In this document: positions 41,845 to 50,322 of the stretch, one piece after another
Layout of the letters: each line of letters opens with the position of its first letter
Numbering within the stretch: position 1 is the first letter of the stretch
Assembly (NCBI RefSeq): GCF_009829325.1
Contig: NZ_VUOS01000009.1
Location: 186,001-250,000, forward strand
Source of the DNA: Nocardia sp. CY41
GTDB taxonomy: Bacteria > Actinomycetota > Actinomycetes > Mycobacteriales > Mycobacteriaceae
Length of the DNA: 64,000 bases
Direction: 5' to 3'
The notes under the pieces: model-generated
Told to the model about the DNA's origin: nothing
The model's input: the letters and a program-made list of their open reading frames with translations, nothing else
Databases searched by the model: none
Translations under genes and position numbers: made by a program

Positions 41845-42462
41845 ATGAACTCCGTGACCCAGTCCACCTGGTCGGTGCGTGCCGCGCGGGAGCGTTCGCA
41901 CACCTCCCGGCACCGCGACCTGCTCGACGCCGCCGCCCGGGTGTTCGCCGAGCGCGGCTACGACAACACCACCGTCGCCGCGATCACCGCGGCGGCGGGC
42001 GTCTCCCGGGCGACGATGTACATCTACTTCGCCTCGAAAGAGGAGATCTTCCTCGCGCTGGCCGAGCGGGTCCGCGACGATTTCCTCGCCGCCCAGGAGC
42101 CGGGCATCGAGGACGACGATCCGCGAACGATGTTGCGCGCCACCATCGATTCCTTCGCCACGGCGGTCGCCGCGGCGGGTCCCATGCTGCGCCTGATCGA
42201 TGAGCGCGGGGCGGTGGACTCCAAGGTCGCCGCGCTGGCCGAGGAGATCACCGAACGCCCGATCCGCCGCTTCACCCGATATCTCCAGCGCCAACTCGAC
42301 GCAGGCCGCGTCACCCCGGTGACGACGCCGCGGGTGATCGCGGAAACCATCGGCTACACCCTGACCGCGGGCGTGCTCGCGCGCCGCACCGACGACGAAC
42401 TCGCTCGCGCCGAGTTTCGCGACGCCATCGGGACGGTCGCGGAGACTCTGCTCGGTCTGTAA
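41845..42462 (+). CDS. TetR-family repressor of the acyl-CoA carboxylase divergon
   Basis: 205 residues. The HTH region at about 24-70 (LLDAAARVFAERGYDNTTVAAITAAAGVSRATMYIYFASKEEIFLALAERV) is typical TetR; the C-terminal ligand-binding part is alpha-helical. The ATG at 41845 lies 9 bases after a perfect 26-bp palindrome, so self-repression and control of the divergent carboxylase are expected. The natural effector may be an acyl-CoA or fatty acid; that is inference from the target. Confidence 0.88.
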   Translation: MNSVTQSTWSVRAARERSHTSRHRDLLDAAARVFAERGYDNTTVAAITAAAGVSRATMYIYFASKEEIFLALAERVRDDFLAAQEPGIEDDDPRTMLRATIDSFATAVAAAGPMLRLIDERGAVDSKVAALAEEITERPIRRFTRYLQRQLDAGRVTPVTTPRVIAETIGYTLTAGVLARRTDDELARAEFRDAIGTVAETLLGL

Positions 42463-42533
42463 CGCGCGAGACGGTTCCGGCTCCGCGCCCGGACGGGCAT
42501 CCCGTCGTAGGGTGCGGTGCCTGGCTCGGACGA

Positions 42534-42812
42534 ATGCGGACCTATCTGCCATCCGGCGGCCCCAGCGCGGCGGAATTGCCGGAAGTCACCGTGCCGGACG
42601 ACAGCACGACCCGCATACTGCCCGCCTGCCCGCAGCCCGCGCGGACGCCTGCACTGGACGCGGCCATGCGCGCGGTCGCAGCGGCAGGCCTGCCGCTGCG
42701 ACCGCGGACAGCACGGGATTCGCGCGCCTCGACACCAGCGGCCGCGAACCGCGCTGTGCGCGTTGTCCGCGCTCGCGGCGGACACCTCGTCGTGCCCGCC
42801 GCAGTGAAGTGA
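42534..42812 (+). CDS. possible small ORF, 92 codons
   Basis: A frame from ATG 42534 with G/C-rich third positions in its first half and a TAGGGT hexamer upstream. I recognise no domain; the product is Ala/Pro/Arg-rich without signal or membrane segment. It lies in the otherwise gene-free 360 bases (42463-42822) between the TetR and monooxygenase genes and ends just before the convergent monooxygenase. It may be fortuitous. Confidence 0.25.
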   Translation: MRTYLPSGGPSAAELPEVTVPDDSTTRILPACPQPARTPALDAAMRAVAAAGLPLRPRTARDSRASTPAAANRAVRVVRARGGHLVVPAAVK

Positions 42813-42822
42813 TCGGCGGCGC

Positions 42823-44331
42823 TCAGGCGCTGCGGATGCCTTCCAGCGGCCGTGCGGAGGCCGGCGACTTCTCGGCGCGGCCGAAAGCCAGCACTCCGTC
42901 CTCGAGTGCGCCTTTGCGCAGCAGCTTGCGGTCGCGGAAGTAGTTGTTGATCACCTGCCAGGGACCGTTGGTGCCCTGCCGGGGCATCACCGCGTCGCCG
43001 CGCTGGATGTAGCCGGAGGTCAGCGCCCCGCCCATCACCGAATCGGCGCCTCGGTCGCGCTCGGCGGCGACGGCCTCCACCCGGGTGAAGCCGTGCTTCT
43101 TCATGTGGTTGAGCACGCGGCAGAAGTACTCTGCCGCCAAGTCCGCCTTCAGCGTCCAGGAGGCGTTGGTGTAGCCGAGCACCATCACCGCGTTCGGCAC
43201 GCCGTCGAGCATGGTCCCCTTGTAGACCACCCGGTCGCGGGTGACCACCGGCTCGCCATCGATCTCGAGTGTCACGCCGCCCAGCATCTGCACGTTCAGG
43301 CCGGTGGCGCTGATCACCAGGTCGGCGGGCAGTTCCTCGCCGGAGACGAGGCGGATGCCCGTCTCGGTGAAAGTCTCGATGCGGTCGGTGACGATGGAGG
43401 CCTTGCCGCTGCGCAGCACCTTGAACAGGTCCCCGTTGGGCACCACGCACAGCCGCTGGTCCCACGGGTTGTAGCTCGGGGTGAAGTGCCGCATGTCGAT
43501 CCCCGGGCCGACTTGCATCCGCACGGCGGCCAGCAGCAGCTTCTTGGCCGCTTCCGGATTGGTGCGGGACAGCTGGAAACTCGCGCGCTGCAAAGCGATG
43601 TTGCGCGCCCGCCCGATCCGGTAGGCAAGCTTTTCGGGCACCTTGGCGGCTTTCATCCCCACCGCGACCGGGTCGTCGGCGGGCAGCGCGGTGATATACG
43701 TCGGCGAGCGCTGCAGCATGGTGACGTGCTCCGCCGCGTCGCTCATCGCCGGGATCAGCGTGATCGCGGTGGCGCCGGAGCCGATCACGACGATCCGCTT
43801 GCCGGTGTAGTCGAGGTCTTCGGGCCAATGCTGCGGGTGCACGATCTGCCCGCCGAAGTTCTCCTCGCCCGGGAACCGCGGCCGGTAGCCGTTGTCGTAG
43901 TCGTAGTAGCCGGTGCAGCCGACCAGGAAGTCACTGGTGTAGACCTCGGACTCGCCGGTCTGCTCGTCGAGCGCCTCCACGGTCCAGGTGGCCGTCGCAC
44001 TGGACCAGCGCGCCGTGGTCACCTTCCGGCCGAACCGGATGTGCTCGGTGACGCCGTACTCCGCGGCGGTCTCCTCGATGTACCGGCGGATGTGCGGCCC
44101 GTCGGCGAGGACCTTGGTGCCGTTCCACGGGCGGAAGCCGTAACCGAAGGTGTACATGTCGGAATCGGAGCGGATGCCCGGATAACGGAACAGGTCCCAG
44201 GTGCCGCCGATGGCCGTCCGGCGCTCCAGGATCGCGTAGCTGCGTCCCGTCTGTTCCTTGGTGAGATGGCAGGCCATGCCGATTCCGGACAGCCCAGCGC
44301 CGATGATCAATACGTCGACATGCCGCGTCAT
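42823..44331 (-). CDS. EthA-like Baeyer-Villiger flavin monooxygenase
   Basis: 502 residues. FAD loop GAGLSGIG near the start, EKR-like ERRTAIGGTWDLFRYPGIRSDSDMYTFGY, the Baeyer-Villiger fingerprint FxGxxxHxxxWP as FGGQIVHPQHWP, then NADPH loop VVIGSGATAITL and MLQRSPTYI, all close to mycobacterial EthA. These enzymes insert oxygen next to ketones and, in EthA, S-oxidise thioamide prodrugs such as ethionamide. Length and motifs are intact. There is no adjacent EthR-like repressor; an inverted repeat at 44400-44425 upstream may be its operator. The native substrate is unknown. Confidence 0.88.
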   Translation of the reverse strand: MTRHVDVLIIGAGLSGIGMACHLTKEQTGRSYAILERRTAIGGTWDLFRYPGIRSDSDMYTFGYGFRPWNGTKVLADGPHIRRYIEETAAEYGVTEHIRFGRKVTTARWSSATATWTVEALDEQTGESEVYTSDFLVGCTGYYDYDNGYRPRFPGEENFGGQIVHPQHWPEDLDYTGKRIVVIGSGATAITLIPAMSDAAEHVTMLQRSPTYITALPADDPVAVGMKAAKVPEKLAYRIGRARNIALQRASFQLSRTNPEAAKKLLLAAVRMQVGPGIDMRHFTPSYNPWDQRLCVVPNGDLFKVLRSGKASIVTDRIETFTETGIRLVSGEELPADLVISATGLNVQMLGGVTLEIDGEPVVTRDRVVYKGTMLDGVPNAVMVLGYTNASWTLKADLAAEYFCRVLNHMKKHGFTRVEAVAAERDRGADSVMGGALTSGYIQRGDAVMPRQGTNGPWQVINNYFRDRKLLRKGALEDGVLAFGRAEKSPASARPLEGIRSA

Positions 44332-44399
44332 TGAGGTACTCGTTTCGTCCGATCCGCCTCGCACACCGGAGGGTGCGTGCTGAGCCCAGATTACGTGTG

Positions 44400-44425
44400 A
44401 TTCGTGGTTACGTCTAGTCACGAAT
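44400..44425. promoter_or_regulatory. inverted repeat upstream of the EthA-like gene
   Basis: ATTCGTG (44400-44406) and its complement CACGAAT (44419-44425) are separated by 12 bases in a locally AT-richer stretch about 70 bases upstream of the monooxygenase start. The arrangement fits a repressor site; the regulator is not next door. Confidence 0.4.
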
Positions 44426-44589
44426 AGTGACACGGCCGGATACCCGAATAAAAACCGGGCTGGTTGCAAACCGTGACCCGGCCCCGTCGAGCGGCCAGCA
44501 TGGACCACTGCGGCGAGCCCACCGGGCGCACCGCCTCGATCAGTCCGTTATCGGCGCGGCCGCGGTCTCCGGAAGGGAGTTGGCTCAGC

Positions 44590-45735
44590 ATGAGTCTGTC
44601 GTTCCACTGGTTCCTCCCCACCTACGGCGATTCCCGCGCCCTGATCGCGGGCGGGCACGGCACCTTCATGTCCGGAGACCGCCCGGCGAGCCTGCGGTAC
44701 TTGAACCAGATCGGCGCCGCCGCCGAGGACAACGGTTTCGAGGCCGTGCTCACCCCGACCGGCGCGTGGTGCGAGGACGCGTGGCTGACCACCGCGATGA
44801 TGGTCGAGACCACCGAGACACTCAAGTTCCTGGTCGCCTTCCGTCCCGGCCTGGTGAGCCCGACCCTCGCGGCCCAGATGGCGGCCACCTTCCAGCGGCA
44901 CTCCCAGGGCAGGCTGCTGCTCAACGTGGTGACCGGCGGAGAGCCGCACGAACAGCAGGCCTACGGCGACTTCCTGGACAAAACCCAGCGCTATGCCCGC
45001 ACCGGCGAGTTCCTGCACGTCGTGCGAGAGCTGTGGACCTCCACCGAGCCGGTGAGCTTCGAGGGCGAGCACATCCGAGTCCACCAGGCGCTGCTGGGCA
45101 ACCGACCGGACCCGGTGCCGCCGGTGTTCTTCGGCGGCTCCTCCGAACCGGCGGGCCCGATCGCGGCCCGCTACAGCGACGCCTACCTGACCTGGGGCGA
45201 GCCGCTGCTCGCGGTGAGTAGGAAGCTGGAATGGATCCGCCGCCTGGCGGTGGACCACGGCCGTGTCCTCGACTACGGCCTGCGCGTGCACGTGATCAGC
45301 CGGGACACCTCCGAGCAGGCCTGGGCCGAGGCCGACCGCCTGCTGGCCGGCATCGACCCCGCCGACATCGAGCGGGTGCAGAGCAATCTGGCCCGCAGCG
45401 AGTCCGAAGGCCAGCGACGGATGAGCGAACTGCACGGCGGCAGCACCGACCGGTTGGAGATCGCGCCCAATCTGTGGGCCGGTGTCGGCCTGGTCCGCGG
45501 CGGCGCGGGCACCGCGCTGGTCGGCTCGCACGCCGAAGTCGCCGATCGGCTGGCCGAATACGCGCGTCTGGGCATCAAGCACTTCATCCTCTCCGGCTAC
45601 CCCCATCTGGAAGAGGCCTACTGGTTCGGCGAAGGCGTGCTGCCGATCCTGGAACGCAGGGGCTTGTGGCGGCATCCCAACCGCACCGCCCGCGTCGCCG
45701 CCGCCACGCCGTTCGCCGCGTCGTCGAGCAGCTGA
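44590..45735 (+). CDS. ssuD: FMNH2-dependent alkanesulfonate monooxygenase
   Basis: 381 residues, the SsuD length. The N-terminus SLSFHWFLPTYGDSR, with GTWCED-like GAWCEDAWLTTAM, LKFLVAFRPGLVSPTLAAQMAATFQRHSQGRLLLNVVTGG and FFGGSSEPAG, follows the bacterial-luciferase-fold sulfonate monooxygenases. With reduced FMN and oxygen they release sulfite from alkanesulfonates. The ATG at 44590 has GAAGGGAG upstream. No ssuABC transporter or flavin reductase is adjacent, so either these lie elsewhere or the substrate differs. Confidence 0.8.
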   Translation: MSLSFHWFLPTYGDSRALIAGGHGTFMSGDRPASLRYLNQIGAAAEDNGFEAVLTPTGAWCEDAWLTTAMMVETTETLKFLVAFRPGLVSPTLAAQMAATFQRHSQGRLLLNVVTGGEPHEQQAYGDFLDKTQRYARTGEFLHVVRELWTSTEPVSFEGEHIRVHQALLGNRPDPVPPVFFGGSSEPAGPIAARYSDAYLTWGEPLLAVSRKLEWIRRLAVDHGRVLDYGLRVHVISRDTSEQAWAEADRLLAGIDPADIERVQSNLARSESEGQRRMSELHGGSTDRLEIAPNLWAGVGLVRGGAGTALVGSHAEVADRLAEYARLGIKHFILSGYPHLEEAYWFGEGVLPILERRGLWRHPNRTARVAAATPFAASSSS

Positions 45736-45834
45736 GCGCAACACCCCAGTTATTCCCATGCGCTGCGGCGCGGCGAGAATGGTCTATCGGTTCGGCACCG
45801 GCCGCGACCGACGGATCGTTCGCGTAAGGGAGTC

Positions 45835-47253
45835 ATGACCACCGAATCAGCACGGCGTTGGCGCCGCCGCCTGCCCGACACCGCGACCGAGGCGGGCGCG
45901 CCCACGCTGGCGCGCAGGCTCGGCCGGCTCGATCTCACCGCCATGGGTGTCGGCACCATCGTCGGCGCGGGAATCTTCGTCATCACCGGTGTGGCCGCCG
46001 CGGAGAAGGCCGGGCCCGCCATCGTGCTGTCGTTCGCGTTGGCCGGAACGGTGTGCGTGCTGGTGGCCCTGTGCTACAGCGAACTCGCGGCGATGGTTCC
46101 GGTCTCCGGCAGCGCCTACACCTACACCTACGCGACCCTCGGCGAAGCACCCGCGTTCCTGGTCGGCTGGAACCTGCTGCTCGAGTTCGTCATCGCGGGA
46201 GCCGCGGTGGCGATCGGCTGGTCCGGGACCACGGTGTCCGCGCTGGATTCGCTGTTCGGCATCACCGTCCCGCACGCACTCGTGGCGGGGCCCGCAGAAG
46301 GCGGCGTGGTGAACCTGCCCGCCGCGCTGATCGTCGCCGCCGTCGTCGCGGTGCTCGTCGGCGAGGTGACGTTCACCGCGCGGATCACCAAGGCGCTGGT
46401 CGCGGTGACCATCGGCGTGCTCGTGCTGGTGATCGCCGTCGGCGGCCCGCACGTGAGCGTCGACAATTGGACCCCGTTCGCGCCGTTCGGCATCGGCGGG
46501 ATCGTCGGCGGCGCCGCGATCGCGTTCTTCGCATTCCTCGGCTTCGACGTGGTCGCCGCGTCGGCGGAGGAGGCCCGTAATCCACGGCGCGACGTGCCCT
46601 TCGCGATCATCGGCACGGTACTCATCGCCACCGTGCTCTACGCGCTGGTCAGCGCCGTGCTCACCGGCATGGTGCCGTTCGCCACGCTGAACAACAGCGC
46701 GCCGATCGCGACCGCGTTCGGCGCGGTGCGCATCGGCTGGATCGGCGACGTCATCGTGATCGCCTCGATCATCGCGCTCACCAAAGGCCTGCTGCTGATC
46801 GTCTACGCGCAGGTGCGGTTGATGTTCGCCATGTGCCGCGACCGGCTGTTGCCCTTCGGTCTCGCGGCGACCGGGAAGCGGTCCACCCCGGTCCGGCTGA
46901 CCGTGCTGCTCGGCGCGCTCGGCGCGATCATCGCGGGACTGCTGCCGATCGACATCGTGGTCGAACTGGTGAACATCGGCGCGCTGTCGGCGTTCGCGGT
47001 GGTGTGCGTTGGCGTGCTGGTGCTGCGCCGGGCGGAGCCCGAACGGGAACGCCCGTTCCGCACCCCGCTGGTGCCCGTCGTTCCGCTGCTCGCGCTGATC
47101 GGCTGCGTCCTGCTCGCGACCACTCTGGAGGCGCTGACCTGGGTGCGCTTCGGCGTGTGGGTGCTGGTCGGCATCGCGGTCTACCTCGGATACGGCCGCA
47201 AGCGCTCCACCCTCGCCGAACCGCGCCTCGGCGAGGGCCCCGCCCGCCGCTGA
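45835..47253 (+). CDS. APC-family cationic amino acid transporter-like permease
   Basis: 472 residues, about 12 membrane helices. The first helix carries the substrate loop GVGTIVGAGIFVITG, followed by AGPAIVLSFALAGTVCVLVALCYSELAAMVPVSGSAYTYTYATLGE, the signature of the YfnA/CAT subgroup. These take up amino acids by proton exchange or symport. It stands 100 bases after ssuD and ends 1 base before the convergent VOC gene. Substrate not predictable. Confidence 0.85.
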   Translation: MTTESARRWRRRLPDTATEAGAPTLARRLGRLDLTAMGVGTIVGAGIFVITGVAAAEKAGPAIVLSFALAGTVCVLVALCYSELAAMVPVSGSAYTYTYATLGEAPAFLVGWNLLLEFVIAGAAVAIGWSGTTVSALDSLFGITVPHALVAGPAEGGVVNLPAALIVAAVVAVLVGEVTFTARITKALVAVTIGVLVLVIAVGGPHVSVDNWTPFAPFGIGGIVGGAAIAFFAFLGFDVVAASAEEARNPRRDVPFAIIGTVLIATVLYALVSAVLTGMVPFATLNNSAPIATAFGAVRIGWIGDVIVIASIIALTKGLLLIVYAQVRLMFAMCRDRLLPFGLAATGKRSTPVRLTVLLGALGAIIAGLLPIDIVVELVNIGALSAFAVVCVGVLVLRRAEPERERPFRTPLVPVVPLLALIGCVLLATTLEALTWVRFGVWVLVGIAVYLGYGRKRSTLAEPRLGEGPARR

Positions 47254-47254
47254 C

Positions 47255-48130
47255 TCAGCCCGCCACGAAGAACAGGCCGGCGCCGTAGGCCTCGCGCGCG
47301 GAGACGAAGAATCCCTCGTCTGTCTCGCGCACCGGCACACCCGCCTTCTCGATGACATCGCGTGCGACGCGAAGGTCGCGCACGGCGATCGTCATGGCGG
47401 CCAGGTACGACGGTGCGGGCGCCGGCTCGCCCGGCAACACGGCGTCGGCCTGGGACGCGCGCACCAGTTCCAACCTCCCCGTACCCAGCTCCAGCACGGT
47501 CCGCGGCCCTTTGCCCACGGCGGGCGCCTCCAGGATGCGGCCGTAGCGTTCGACGATCCCGTCGAACTCGCCATCGGCCGCGACGATCAGCACGGCGGCG
47601 ATGGCACGCGCGCCGTTCGGGTGCGCGAGGTAGCGAGGCTGGTGCACGTATTCGCGAGTCAGGTGCTGGGCGACGCCGAGGAGGGCCTCGGGCGTCGAGC
47701 TCGGATCCACGTGCACGGCCCGCGCGCGCACCGTGCGAATGCCGTCCTCGGTCTCGACGTCGCGCTCGAGGTCGAGCACGCCGGTGGCTCGCAGCCCCGC
47801 CGCCAGCAGCTGCCGCCGCGCGGACTCGGCGTCGCCGGTCTCCAGGTTGAGCAGGCGGAAACCTTCGTACTCGTCGGCCATCGCTTTGGTGTGCCAGGGA
47901 TCCGGTGCGTTCTCGTCCACGATGCCGAGCAATTCCAGATAGGACCCGCCGAACAACACGCACCGGTTGGCCGTGCATCCGGGCGTGGGCGGCTCACCCG
48001 GCTGCGCGCTGAGCAGGTGCCGCGAGCGGGGGCTCAGCGTGAACCCGAGGTCGAGATAGCGGCGTTCCAGGCCGTCCAGATCGCGGGTCAGGATTCCGGT
48101 GTGGTGAAGGGCGTCGATGGGTTTCTGCAC
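47255..48130 (-). CDS. VOC-superfamily (glyoxalase-like) protein
   Basis: 291 residues. Starts IDALHHTGILTRDLDGLERRYLDLGFTLSPRSRH, with GSYLELLGIVDENAPDPW and a second half beginning PRYLAHPNGARAIAAVLIVAADGEFDGIVERYGRILEAP, so two VOC modules form one paired beta-alpha-beta fold as in the Glyoxalase_3-like group. Metal-ligand His and Glu candidates are present (HHTG, YLELLG). The reaction is unknown. It is divergent from the AsnC-type regulator at 48213, which is therefore its most likely controller. Confidence 0.75.
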   Translation of the reverse strand: MQKPIDALHHTGILTRDLDGLERRYLDLGFTLSPRSRHLLSAQPGEPPTPGCTANRCVLFGGSYLELLGIVDENAPDPWHTKAMADEYEGFRLLNLETGDAESARRQLLAAGLRATGVLDLERDVETEDGIRTVRARAVHVDPSSTPEALLGVAQHLTREYVHQPRYLAHPNGARAIAAVLIVAADGEFDGIVERYGRILEAPAVGKGPRTVLELGTGRLELVRASQADAVLPGEPAPAPSYLAAMTIAVRDLRVARDVIEKAGVPVRETDEGFFVSAREAYGAGLFFVAG

Positions 48131-48212
48131 GCCGTCGATGTTTGTCCCGGCGCCGCCGTACCGCCCGTGCGCACGGCCGATTCGCCGGATTCCGGCACTG
48201 CCCTACGCTGAC

Positions 48213-49166
48213 ATGGTGGATTCGGTCATCCTGGACGACGTCGACCGAAGTTTGCTGCACGCCCTGCAGCTCGACGGCCGCGCGCCGTTCAGCAGACTCG
48301 CGCCGGTGCTGGAGGTCTCCGAACGCACCCTGGCTCGCCGCTACCGGCGGCTGTTCGACACCGGCGGGCTGCGCGTCACCGGGGTCGCCGACACCGCGCG
48401 GGTAGGCCACGCCGAGTGGCTGGTCCGTCTGCGAGTCCGTCCCGATGCCACCGCCGCGCTGGCCGACACGCTGGCGCGCCGTGCCGACACCGCCTGGGTG
48501 ACCGTCGTCGGCGGTGGGTCCGAGTTGGTCTGCCTGTTCCGCGTTCCCGGCGACGCTCCCCTGCCCGAGTTGGCGCGCCATCCGGCCGTCCACGCGGTGG
48601 ACGCCCACCGCGTGCTGCGGCACGTCATGCAGCGCCGCTGGCAGGGACGGATGTCGGCGCTGTCCACCGAGCAGACCGCGGCCCTGCGTGCGCCCGACAC
48701 GGATCCGTCCGCGACCGTGACGCCCAGCGACCTGGATCGGCGTCTGCTCCGCGCGCTCGCCGCCGACGGGCGCGCGGCATACCCGCGCCTGGCACGAGCC
48801 GTCGGCTGGTCGGAATCCGCGGTACGGCGGCGGCTCGAGGAACTGCGTCACGCCCGGGTGCTCGGCTTCGACGTCGAGATCGACCCGGCCCTGTTCGGCT
48901 ACGCCGTGCAGAGCCTGCTGTGGCTCACGGTCGCCCCGGCCCAGCTGGTCGCCGTCGCCACCGCGCTGGCCGCCGATCCGGAGGCGGCGTTCGTCGGCGC
49001 CACCACCGGACCGCACAATCTGCTGGTCTGCGTCGTCTGCCGAGACGCGGACGACCTGTTCCGCTACACCACGGAGCGGATCGCGGCGCTGAGCGGGATC
49101 CATCGAATGGAGATCAGCCCGATCAGCGGCTACGCCAAGCGCGCGGCGCCACCCCGATTCACCTGA
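48213..49166 (+). CDS. double-unit Lrp/AsnC-family regulator
   Basis: 317 residues, about twice the normal Lrp length, with two AsnC units: HTH one (LDDVDRSLLHALQLDGRAPFSRLAPVLEVSERTLARRYRRL) with a RAM-like domain, then HTH two (LDRRLLRALAADGRAAYPRLARAVGWSESAVRRRLEEL) and a second RAM-like domain. A TACGCT -10-like hexamer ends 4 bases before the ATG at 48213, implying a leaderless mRNA. It is divergent from the VOC gene. The effector is unknown, probably an amino acid or related metabolite. Confidence 0.85.
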   Translation: MVDSVILDDVDRSLLHALQLDGRAPFSRLAPVLEVSERTLARRYRRLFDTGGLRVTGVADTARVGHAEWLVRLRVRPDATAALADTLARRADTAWVTVVGGGSELVCLFRVPGDAPLPELARHPAVHAVDAHRVLRHVMQRRWQGRMSALSTEQTAALRAPDTDPSATVTPSDLDRRLLRALAADGRAAYPRLARAVGWSESAVRRRLEELRHARVLGFDVEIDPALFGYAVQSLLWLTVAPAQLVAVATALAADPEAAFVGATTGPHNLLVCVVCRDADDLFRYTTERIAALSGIHRMEISPISGYAKRAAPPRFT

Positions 49167-49347
49167 CGCATACTTGCGCTCGATGCCGAAACCGGCGGCG
49201 GCACAGTCGCTTACCCGACATCGAGTGCATCCGGGGTTCCACGTGGATCACGGCTCTCGTTGCGGCGGCACGGCTTTCGCCCGAGGGAGTTGTGAATCAC
49301 AACAGCCGGACCGGCACGCCGCGGCGCGGGCGATTAGGGTCGGTCAG

Positions 49348-49968
49348 GTGACCTGGACCGTGGGCTTCGACCTCGACATGACGCTGATCGACTCGCGACC
49401 CGGCGTCGCCAGCGCCATCGACCGACTCGGCGTCGAGTTCGGCCTGCCGCTGTCCGGGACGACCTTCGCCGATCGGCTCGGCCCGCCGCTGGCCACCCTG
49501 CTTGTCGAAGCGGGCGCGCCCGAAGACCTCGTTCCGGCCCTGGTCACCCGCTACCGAGCGCTCTACCCGACGATCGTCTCGGCCATTCCCCCGATGCCCG
49601 GTGCGCAGGCCGCACTGGCGGCTGTCGAGGCCCGCAACGGACGAGTGCTGGTGGTCACCGGCAAGCACGCGCCGCTCGCGCAATTGCACATCGCCGAGCT
49701 CGGCTGGCGCGTCGACCATCTCGCCGGCGACCTCTGGTCGGCGGGCAAGGCGGCGACGCTGCGCGAGCAGGGCGCGAGTCTGTTCGTCGGCGACCACGTC
49801 GGCGACATGAACGGTGCGCGCGCCGCGGACGTCTTCGCAGTCGGGGTCAGCACCGGGCCGTGCACGGCCGACGAACTGCGCGCGGCGGGCGCGGACGTGG
49901 TGCTGACAGACCTCACCGAGTTCCCCGCCTGGCTCGCGACGGAATGCGGCGCGGTCACCGCCCGATGA
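49348..49968 (+). CDS. HAD-superfamily phosphatase
   Basis: 206 residues. Motif I GFDLDMTLID (nucleophile and general acid Asp), motif II VVTGKHA, motif III Lys in SAGKAATL and motif IV VGDHVGDMNGA are all present, with a small helical cap (PLSGTTFADRLGPPLATLLVEAG). It belongs to the phosphoglycolate phosphatase-like branch; the substrate is unknown. A TTAGGGT -10-like element ends 8 bases before the GTG at 49348, suggesting a leaderless mRNA. Confidence 0.8.
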   Translation: MTWTVGFDLDMTLIDSRPGVASAIDRLGVEFGLPLSGTTFADRLGPPLATLLVEAGAPEDLVPALVTRYRALYPTIVSAIPPMPGAQAALAAVEARNGRVLVVTGKHAPLAQLHIAELGWRVDHLAGDLWSAGKAATLREQGASLFVGDHVGDMNGARAADVFAVGVSTGPCTADELRAAGADVVLTDLTEFPAWLATECGAVTAR

Positions 49969-50322
49969 GCGGCCCGAGAACCTCATCAGCCTGATCGGTG
50001 AGGGGTTGTCCACGGAACCGGCCGGGTTGTCATTCCTGGTAACGACGAGCCGCCGACACGGTTCGCCTGATGCAGGATGCGTTGCCGCGACAATCCGCCA
50101 GGCGCTTCACGTCCTGCTTCGACATGCAGCGCGGGGGCACATCACCACGCGACGTACGGAGCCCCATTGCGGTCGATTGGCCCGCCACTCGACTATCCCG
50201 CTCCGTCACCGACCGTGAGCACCGGTACAGCCATGGCGCGCCACGCGTGCTGACGTCGCATTTTCGTGCTGCGCCCGCACTAAACTTGCGGCGCTAGTTT
50301 AAACCTCGCTAGCCTACCGCCC
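49969..50322. other. 354-base region between HAD and acyl-CoA dehydrogenase genes
   Basis: No coding frame is convincing. It holds a weak CCTCA/TGAGG stem after the HAD gene (49981-50003) and, at its right end, the inverted repeat and TAGCCT hexamer that control the acyl-CoA dehydrogenase gene. Confidence 0.5.
50281..50301. promoter_or_regulatory. operator-like inverted repeat before acyl-CoA dehydrogenase
   Basis: TAAACT (50281-50286) and its complement AGTTTA (50296-50301) are separated by 9 bases. CGCTAG is repeated at 50292 and 50307, and TAGCCT (50310-50315) is a -10-like hexamer 7 bases before the ATG. The A/T-rich arms stand out in this GC-rich DNA. Confidence 0.55.

Noticed and set aside
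45847..47358. 503-codon minus-strand open frame opposite the APC permease
   Set aside because: Extremely His/Asp/Arg/Gln-rich translation with no hydrophobic core; mirror of a 12-helix permease.
49979..50006. Terminator after the HAD phosphatase gene
   Set aside because: The CCTCA/TGAGG stem is only 5 bp with a 13-base loop; too weak to call.
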